From NCBI GenBank assembly GCA_030161315.1, contig BSQW01000011.1:40501680-40565679 (forward strand): DNA of 64,000 nt, read 5' to 3'. The notes under the pieces are model-generated. The model did no database searches. It had not been told where the DNA came from and saw only the letters and a program-made list of their open reading frames with translations. The stretch's first letter is position 1; every line of letters starts with the position of its first letter. The position numbers were made by a program, and so were the translations under genes. This document shows positions 57,223 to 64,000 of this stretch, piece by piece. The stretch comes from Eutrema japonicum. Taxonomy: Eukaryota; Streptophyta; Magnoliopsida; Brassicales; Brassicaceae.

Positions 57223-57493
57223 TACGTCTGTCGCAAGACAATTTGATATATATTGATATATAAAAAAAATATTTGCACTCCATATCAAATAAAAAACTCA
57301 TAATTAGGAGAATAACTAAATAATGTTTCAAGCACTATTGAATTTCCATAAATCCAAGAATGCCCCTAGGTAACAATATAGTCTATATATTGTGTCAAAA
57401 TAAATAGATAGATATAGTTATAATGAATGAAAAATGTATATGCAGAGAGACATTTTTGTTTGCACGCCCATATATCATTCCTCTTTCTCCACA

Positions 57494-57502
57494 TTATATA
57501 AA
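57494..57502 (+). promoter_or_regulatory. TATA-like box upstream of the small ORF
   Basis: TTATATAAA lies 247 bp upstream of the ATG at 57741 and is followed by a C/A-rich leader. It could serve a short transcript. Confidence 0.4.
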
Positions 57503-57740
57503 CCTAAACCCCTCACAAACTGTATATTCTAACGGCGACGAGCCCAAACGGCGCCCATCAAATCCGATTTGTAAGCGTAACAGTGAGTTTCATTCCTATT
57601 GAAGTTTTGATATTTTTTCCTATTTCGAAAATAATTGGGGATTTGTTTTTGCAAGAATATGGCGATGAAAAAGCTATCGTGATGAGAACATCGATACCAA
57701 CATACCCAGATCCGAGGAAGAGGACACCAACATAGCAACC

Positions 57741-57983
57741 ATGAATCAAACACCAAGGACAAGGTCGGGAACAAGATGTGTGAGAGAACAGTTTATCAAG
57801 TCTATTGAAAGCCTCATCACTCATATAAAGCATGAAGAACTGCAAGGAACCGAGATAACTAAAGGAATGTTAGAAGACGTCCATGAACAACTCGAGACTT
57901 CAACAATTTTGTTCTTGCCGGTTCTACAAGGGAATAAGGAAGCTGCTATTTTTTTCATTTCAAAACAAACTCAAGCGGCTTAA
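57741..57983 (+). CDS. Small hypothetical protein (80 aa)
   Basis: The ORF starts MNQTPRTRSGTRCVREQF and ends ISKQTQAA at 57983. The middle is amphipathic and charged (IESLITHIKHEELQGTEI). There is no signal peptide, membrane segment or domain that I recognise. A TATA-like box lies 247 bp upstream, and a splice donor-like AAG|GTATGC follows the stop at about 57991, hinting at a spliced 3' UTR. It lies in host-like DNA between the Helitron region and an LTR fragment. It may be a lineage-specific gene, a fragment of a larger gene, or chance. Confidence 0.35.
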   Translation: MNQTPRTRSGTRCVREQFIKSIESLITHIKHEELQGTEITKGMLEDVHEQLETSTILFLPVLQGNKEAAIFFISKQTQAA

Positions 57984-58335
57984 ATAACCAAGGTATGCAT
58001 TTACTTTTATTTGAATATGACTGTTGGAAGTTTAAGAGTCTTTTCTTTGTTTTGAAGACTTAGTCGAGTCAATTTTTCATTTCCATTCCTTTTATTGTGT
58101 ACTAATTTCGACCCTAGAAGGTCACCTCGCTGTTGGACTATTTATAAAGTCTCTTCTCAGCATGTATCTTTTAACCTATTATGAAATAGAAACAAGATTT
58201 CTTCTGAGACAGAAGTAGCCGTCTTCTAATCTTCTTGTGCGTGAAGCCCTGAATTTATAGTGTATCAGACTTATCATAGATCATTTTCACATATCTGTGT
58301 GGCGTCTCTCGATCCACCTCTCTATCCATTCCATC

Positions 58336-58463
58336 CACTTGAATCTGTTGAGAGTGACCTTAGTCCAGCAATGGTTTCACCATCTATTTCACTTCACTTC
58401 ATTATCCATACACTTGAATCTGTTGAGAGTGACCTTAGTCCAGCAACAGTTTCACCATCTTTC
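58336..58463. repeat. Tandem 53-bp duplication, 75-bp period
   Basis: CACTTGAATCTGTTGAGAG through GGTTTCACCATCT occurs at 58336-58388 and 58411-58463 with only two differences. Between the copies is an unrelated 22-bp spacer. Confidence 0.85.
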
Positions 58464-58524
58464 CATCCTCTTAGGTTCCACCCATTTGGTTCCTATATCA
58501 TCTGATATCAGAGCTTAAACGCTC

Positions 58525-58985
58525 TGATATATCATGGTTTTTACCTATTTTTAGCCATGATATAAGTCCTTTTTATAGAATCTTTCTAGTGTTTTCGTAG
58601 TCTTTTAGAGTCTTTTCAGTTTTTAGCACGTTTGGAGCACAATTGGAGATATTGGAGCATTCTGGAGCTTTTTGGAGCAAAACAGAGATCGTGTAGCTGA
58701 GGTACCCGAATCGAAGCCCGAGCATCGACCGATACACTTATGGTATCGATCGATGCCGACTGTAGACAGACACAAATCGCGATTGCAGAAAGGAGATTGG
58801 AGATTTTGATTTCAAGCCCAGAAGACTTTATTATTTACAACAAAGCTCAAAACGTGTTTTAGGAGTATTAATTAGGTTTTTCAGCCACTTTGGCTATTAC
58901 GCTTTATTCTACTTTGATTTTGAGAGAGAGAGATAGAGCTTTGTGAGGAAGACAAGTCAGAACTCTCTTCATCCGAGGTGAGCAA
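58525..58985 (+). repeat. Truncated Athila-like LTR (E/F family)
   Basis: It begins TGATATATCATGGTTTTTACC and matches the first part of the E LTR (inverse of 52736 to about 52330), including AGCACGTTTGGAGCA, two GTATCGATCGATGC-type motifs and CCCAGAAGACTTTATTATTTAC. The match stops at about 58985. No polypurine tract precedes it, so it is a fragment rather than an intact solo LTR. Confidence 0.8.
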
Positions 58986-58989
58986 ATTT

Positions 58990-59090
58990 AAAACCCGATT
59001 AATCAACTAATCAATTTAAAACCCGATTAATCAGCTAAACCAGCTAAAACCCGATTAATCGGCTAAATCGGCTAAACCAACTAATAATAC
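58990..59090. repeat. AAACCCGATTAATC short repeats
   Basis: The motif (A)AAACCCGATTAATC recurs three times, with GGCTAAA/CAGCTAAA spacers. It is low-complexity DNA with no coding signal. Confidence 0.65.
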
Positions 59091-59230
59091 TCTAAATTTT
59101 AACTATTTGGCTAGTTTCGGGCCATGGTAAGCCCACTTACAATTTATAGAATTCTTTTTAGCGTTCTCCTCTCTCAATTGTCGATGTGGGACAATAGGAG
59201 ATGTAGGAATTTATATGTTTTAATTGTTCC

Positions 59231-59346
59231 TTTTTTTTTGACATCAAACATACTAATAAGCATCCAAAGACGCAGCACGCCAGAATCGAACCCGGGTGGT
59301 AACACAGAGACCGCCTAAGCACAAACCGCTAGGCAACATGTCCTGG
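59231..59346 (-). mobile_element. Short tRNA-derived SINE (116 bp)
   Basis: On the minus strand it starts CCAGGACATGTTGCC. It has box A (CTAGCGGTTTGTGC) and box B (GGGTTCGATTCTGG) and ends in an A run (GTCAAAAAAAAA). A 12-bp target duplication TTTAATTGTTCC flanks it (59219-59230 and 59347-59358). It is shorter than typical plant SINEs. Confidence 0.85.
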
Positions 59347-59358
59347 TTTAATTGTTCC

Positions 59359-60560
59359 TTTTTTGTTTTGTTTTTAGTGGTTCCCAACTTTTCATTATAG
59401 CATTTATTTAATTGTTTTAATGACTATTAGATTTTTACGTTTACTGTATTTGAGTGTATTTCTATAATCAGTTTGAAAAACTGCAAACCTAAATAGCTAC
59501 AAATTATATTAATTGCTGCAATATATTTGTTTACATACAAATACAATAAAATATAAATCTTTCATGAAATTATGTAAACTATTTATAAATTTTAAGATGT
59601 TCCTTACAATTGAATTTATAATAACTTACTTAGTATCTTATGTTTTTATGTTTTATATACATATTTGTCCACATAATGTTATACATTTAACATCATATAT
59701 ATAGTTTTAATATAATTTAAATAAAATAATATTAAAAACTAATCTCCGATTAATCTTTAATTTTCGAGATAGATGCTAGGCCCAACCCGACCACCCGACT
59801 AACCTAGCGCAATTTTGAACATCGCAAATAATTGAAACTTTGTAATCTGTTACAACTTTCGCATAAGAAAATCGATCACAAAAAAAAACGAATTTATTAA
59901 TTTGTTAGCGAGTAAAGCTTTACTAATGAAAGCATCGTTAAATTCACTTTTTTGGTTTTATGTATGGCGCATATTTTTGCTTATGTAATAATTTGTTTTC
60001 GTAGTTTCTGTAATGATTTTGTACTTTCGTTTTCAAATTAATGAATAATGATTAGCCGAAAAATAAAAAAAATACAATGTATTGTGGATAGTAATTTTAT
60101 ATACAAAATATTTTTGAAATCGCACTCAATACATCTCATATTCAATTACATATATTTTCACACATTTATTTTTCAATGTCTCGATAACAGTCTTACTTTG
60201 GAAACTTGAAATTGTAAAAGCCAAAATAAATAAGAAGGAAATAACATTGGTAACTGAAATGTATTATTTTAATAGAAACAAGTTTAACAAAAGAATCAAT
60301 AAAACAATGATTACATAAGACCAGAAAAGATAGTAAAATCTAATCTATATCCAATCCAAAAGTCATATGAGAGATTAACTTTACTAAAATCACGATTTCT
60401 TCCAATCGGATTTTTCTTTTTTCTTTCTCGGCCTGTAAAGTAGTTACCACCAGGTGCACAAGTAAATTCTACTCTTCAAAATAGAAAATGATTGATTTTC
60501 ACTGCTTGCCTTTTCCTTGCCATTTTCCCAAAGCCCAACATGATGATTGCAGAGCTTATG
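59359..60560. other. A/T-rich intergenic DNA
   Basis: No credible gene was seen. It contains one more CCGATTAATC motif (about 59750) and long A/T runs. The right part, from about 60400, is probably the downstream flank or 3' UTR of the PP2A subunit gene. Confidence 0.6.
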
Positions 60561-60567
60561 TGATCGA

Positions 60568-60593
60568 TGATGATGATGATGATGATGATGATG
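60568..60593. repeat. (GATGAT)n microsatellite
   Basis: Eight to nine GAT units lie about 100 bp beyond the stop codon of the PP2A subunit gene, probably in its 3' UTR. Confidence 0.85.
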
Positions 60594-60692
60594 TATATAG
60601 CAATCCCCATCAATCACCATGAGGAACCTATAAAAACAGAGTCTCGAGCAAGGAAATACGCCTTCTTTGCTTCTTTTTTGCTGAATATTGTG

Positions 60693-63600
60693 TTAAGCAT
60701 AGTACATGTACAAGCTATTTGCAGCGGCACAAGCAATTGAGTTCTCGTTTGGATGCCAAGCAAGATGCAGTAACTTCGTTGTGAAATCAAGAGCATTGCT
60801 ATTTCCATCTACTCTGGGACTCTCTGACCCTGTATTTACCATTTCAGTAGTTATTAATTTGATTGCCAATTTCTTAAAAGGGGATATGCTTAAATGAGAA
60901 AAGGGGCGAGAGAGAGACTAACCTCTACTTACAACACGCGTTATACTGCTTAATGCTCTGGATGGCCTCGAGGGAATTGGGACATGTCTACTATGATAAA
61001 CCACAACAGGAATTCCATTTTATCAACACTCAGAAAAAAACAGAATATCCAGCACACTAATTCGTAATGGCTTTAACAAGTTTACCTCATTGGGTTTCTG
61101 CTCGCTTCTAAGGTTGCAGTCTCCGAACTTCCCGGGGAAACACCAAACACACGGAACAGATTGCTGGATAGAGTATGCAAGCGAGGGGGATGATTATACA
61201 AGGAATCATAGTCATTTGAAAATGCAAAAAACAAAAAGAAGATGATCTGCTTTTCGGGGCATACCTGTAAGAACCTGTAGCTGCTCGCAATCCATTGCCA
61301 CTTATACAACACTCGAACTTGTCAAAGATGGAATCATTTTCATATAAATCACAGAGCTGAAAATGGCCACAGGAAAGGGAGTACCAATCAGCTATGCACC
61401 AACTCATCAAATACAGCTCTCTCAAAAGTATAGGAAACTGACCTTTGGTTTCAAATATTCATGAACCTGAAAAGTTGCTACTGGACCTGAGTCCATGTTG
61501 ATGTCCCATAACTGACATTCAAAACATAACCATGAGTTTAGTTTACCTTACACGAACAACTTGAAACCAGCCACTGATAGCTTCAAAGGCATATCATATT
61601 TAATGCCAATGGAAACAATGAAAGTATGGACCTTAAGTGTCATGTAGTCACGGCTAAGTAGATATCTTCCTTCTTTTGCAAATTTGATGTCTGAGACTGA
61701 AGCAATTATCTCAGTGAAGAACGATTTAGGACCTGCTGCCTCTGGTTCCTCAAACCTGCAGAAACAAGTCATGTTAGACGTTTTTCCAAAAGAAAGGTAC
61801 GAGAGATATTAGCAATCAAACTTTGATGAAGTAGAGAAGTAACTGAGATAATTATACAGGTTATTAGATTGTCCTTTCAAGTTATACCAGATTATATAGA
61901 AACAACAAAACTGCCCATCTCAAGACTTACAATTTGGAATGTGAATCACATAAAGCTGATTGGCGCAGATCAATTAGGCGAATTGAGCTTTTCGAACTGC
62001 TATAAGCCAACATATTGCAATGGGTAGGATGAAATTCTGCTGATGTGATAACCTCTGCAAGAACGAATGCGGTAATAGTTACGCAGGATATAGCATCCAA
62101 TTGCTAGATATATGGGTGCCATATACCTCAAAATAGATCACCATAACGTGCAGGGAATATACAGGACTGAAAGAACAGTAAACCACAGCTTACCAGATAG
62201 ATCTTCCATTTTCGCAGGCTTGACATCAACAATATTGAAACTTTGATTGCTAATCTCCAGATTCCAAAGATTTATTCGCAAATCATCAGCAGATATAAAT
62301 GTTTCTCCGTCACTGATGTTAAGAGAAAAAGTATTAAGAGCAGAACATTAACCTTGAAAGTATAGATCTCAAACTACTATCAACGAGGTGTCCGCTTGAA
62401 TAAAAAGGCAAAAAACAAAACAAATGGATTGATTATCCAGGAAGACGCTGATTCATCAGACGACTTATAGTGACATCATGGAATTTCTCACAGGAAAAAA
62501 AGCAGTTGATTGTAAGAAGGTAGGAAGTAGATTCCAAATGGGTAAATAACCTACCTATTATTTGAGATTGAATTAATATGATAATCATGAGCATGAGAAT
62601 ATACTCTTCGACATCTAGCCACAGGGCTCGACTCATGGCTAGTTACCTGTATATGTCAAATGCACTATTAGTAATGAGCAGTACTAAGTAATTTTGCATG
62701 ACTTAAAATAATACAATTCCTAATCAGAGGTAGAGAAGGTCATGGAACGGTAAAATGCTCAGGAGACTAGTACTAAAAGGACGAGTCCAGCACCAGTGAA
62801 CTGTAAATTCGGGCAAATTGAATCATTTTTCTGGGCGCATATCTACATGATATGCTCCATGTTATTTCAACTCAATTGGCGCCAATGCAAAGCCCTGCAA
62901 GTGAGTTTTGGAAATCATCCAGAAAAAGGTTAAGAAACCAAATTTTCAGAGTACAACTACCACTGGCAACTGCAGCGATGAGATGCCTCCCGGTGGAAAT
63001 GAGTTGTTCGCTGCAGGTACTCCTCCGTTCACAAGGAATGGGCTTGTAATGTATGAATTACTCGAGCTTGCAACGGTTCCATTTCCTATAGTTCTCGAAG
63101 GATCTGAATTCATATCACAAATTTTCTTGATCTTCTTGTCTTGAACCTGTTAAAAACTCTCATATAAGAAAAACGAGGAAAAAATCACCTCTACATACTC
63201 ATCTAAACAGGTTATTGATGTATAAAGATTCCAAAGAGAAACCCTTTACTACATTTAGGGTGTTGAACAATATAGACACAATGAGTAATCCAACAAAAAA
63301 TGTCAACATTTTCAAGATTGACCAAGAAAGTATCAGCTTTGATCGTTGTACATCGTAAATATCCAGGAAAGTATCAGCTTTGTTCAATGTAGCGTAGACC
63401 ACAGTTACTATCAAAACAGTATTTCACTCAGAGGCGAACAAACAAAATAGAGGAAATTTTCACCTTCCAAAACTTGATGGTTTTATCGTTGGTAGATAAG
63501 AGAAAAAGAGCACCATTCGCTGTTTGACACCATCTAATTTTGTTTATTTTCTCCTCTATCTCCAAACTCTTGAGGTAATCAAACTGGCAGACAAGGATCA

Positions 63601-63952
63601 TGCATGAAAAGACGGAAAAAGGTATAGCACATATAGTGATTAGGAAAACAGAGTAAACCAATTACCTCAGGGTCATGACTCTGAAACTCTGTTTTATAAC
63701 GAAACTCTGGGTGCATCAGTGGATAATCTGTTTCTTCAAGATCCCTTCTGGCTCCACTGCTCTGTAATGGATAGCATGCAACAACATATAACCAAATGTC
63801 AAATTCCCATTTTTCAGAAATCGATTGCAAGGCAAAGGCGGACATTACATTTTTGGCATCGGTTCTCTCGAATAGAACAACCCGTCCTCCGCGGTCCCCA
63901 GTAGCAAGATGATCGCCGGAATGATCATATTCGATTGCTGAAATTATATCAA
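60693..63952 (-). CDS. PP2AB: PP2A 55-kDa B (B55) regulatory subunit, 5'-partial
   Basis: This is the WD40-repeat targeting subunit of protein phosphatase 2A, which binds the A scaffold and selects substrates in cytosol and nucleus. Thirteen minus-strand exons join in one frame: 63952-63849, 63761-63666, 63583-63464, 63146-62961, 62646-62555, 62312-62194, 62054-61931, 61755-61632, 61511-61443, 61356-61265, 61163-61086, 60990-60923, 60829-60693. All have AG/GT borders and total 1409 bp (469 codons plus stop). B55 hallmarks include DHLATGDRGGRVVLFER, FDYLKSLEIEEKINKIRW, RVYSHAHDYHINSIS, SFFTEIIASVSDIKF, LSRDYMTLKLWD and the end LYMYYA. Exon 1 lies beyond 64000; plant homologues are about 510 aa, so about 40 residues are missing. 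Exon 4 encodes a Gly/Asn/Ser-rich insert that varies among plants. Arabidopsis has two such genes (ATB alpha and beta), and which one this matches is undecided. Confidence 0.95.
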
Positions 63953-64000
63953 CTGCAGAGGAAACACCAGCTACAGTTTTGAGAATTTCAACTAAAATTC

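Noticed and set aside
58515..58540. ATATCAGAGC as the primer-binding site of an LTR element starting at 58525
   Set aside because: It lies before the LTR start in the wrong position for this orientation, and the Athila family here uses a tRNA-Asp-type site.
60706..63144. Plus-strand frames over 60.7-63.1 kb (for example 60706-60897 and 62852-63144)
   Set aside because: They are antisense to exons or introns of the PP2A B55 gene, whose 13-exon frame is continuous.
1..64000. CRISPR arrays, bacterial operons, organellar insertions or rRNA genes
   Set aside because: No regularly spaced short repeats, ribosome-binding-site-led gene rows or rRNA-like segments were seen. All repeats fit eukaryotic transposons or simple repeats.

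Overview
The window is plant nuclear DNA, most likely from a Brassicaceae species. The evidence is one intron-rich gene for a plant PP2A B55 subunit, plus transposon families with characteristic ends: Athila-like elements with a tRNA-Asp-type primer site, chromoviruses primed by initiator tRNA-Met, CACTA elements, an ATREP-like Helitron and tRNA-derived SINEs. There is no bacterial-style gene organisation, CRISPR array or rRNA gene. About 85% of the window is a nested transposon cluster. Ordinary host sequence is confined to about 54.5-64 kb.

Layout. (1) 1-6373: element A, a gag-only LTR retrotransposon on the minus strand in a tandem internal-LTR-internal-LTR arrangement that runs off the left edge. 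(2) 6374-6420, 12879-14035 and 24527-26546: one older Ty3/gypsy chromovirus, element B, on the plus strand, cut into pieces by later insertions. Element A lies at its left, element C (6421-12873) is in its pol, and a CACTA transposon (14036-24526) is near the end of its RNase H. The CACTA element itself carries a 7.8-kb L1-type LINE (14431-22197). (3) 26547-29360: a LINE fragment and then element G, a truncated relative of B on the minus strand. (4) 29375-33192: element H, a Tekay/Del-like chromovirus on the plus strand, interrupted by a 463-bp solo LTR. (5) 33193-36081: element D, an Athila/Tat-like element with a collapsed internal region. (6) 36082-45108: an autonomous-type CACTA element with tnpA-like and TNP2-like transposase genes, both broken. 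(7) 45109-52736: Athila-like F (plus) and E (minus) joined head to head. (8) 52737-54546: LTR of another Tekay-like element, I. (9) 54547-60690: low-gene DNA with a defensin-like exon, two SINEs, a Helitron, a small ORF, an LTR fragment and short repeats. (10) 60693-63952: the PP2A B55 gene on the minus strand, with its first exon beyond the right edge.

How the parts work together. The insertions give a relative history: B came first, then A, C and CACTA-1 entered B, and the LINE entered CACTA-1. Reading across the target-site duplications restores the host reading frame for C, for CACTA-1 and for the solo LTR in H, which confirms those borders. C is the youngest complete element: two 1001-bp LTRs differing at about a dozen sites, a TTATC target duplication, and a polyprotein frame with only two nonsense codons. 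C, B and G share an unusual layout in which the pol reading frame runs through the polypurine tract and ends inside the 3' LTR. A has the same primer site, a similar tract and similar LTR ends but no pol, so it is probably a non-autonomous partner. The two CACTA elements share a terminal motif and sub-terminal GTCGCAAA/TAGTCACAAA words. The only gene that looks functional is the PP2A B55 subunit, whose 13 visible exons join in one open frame.
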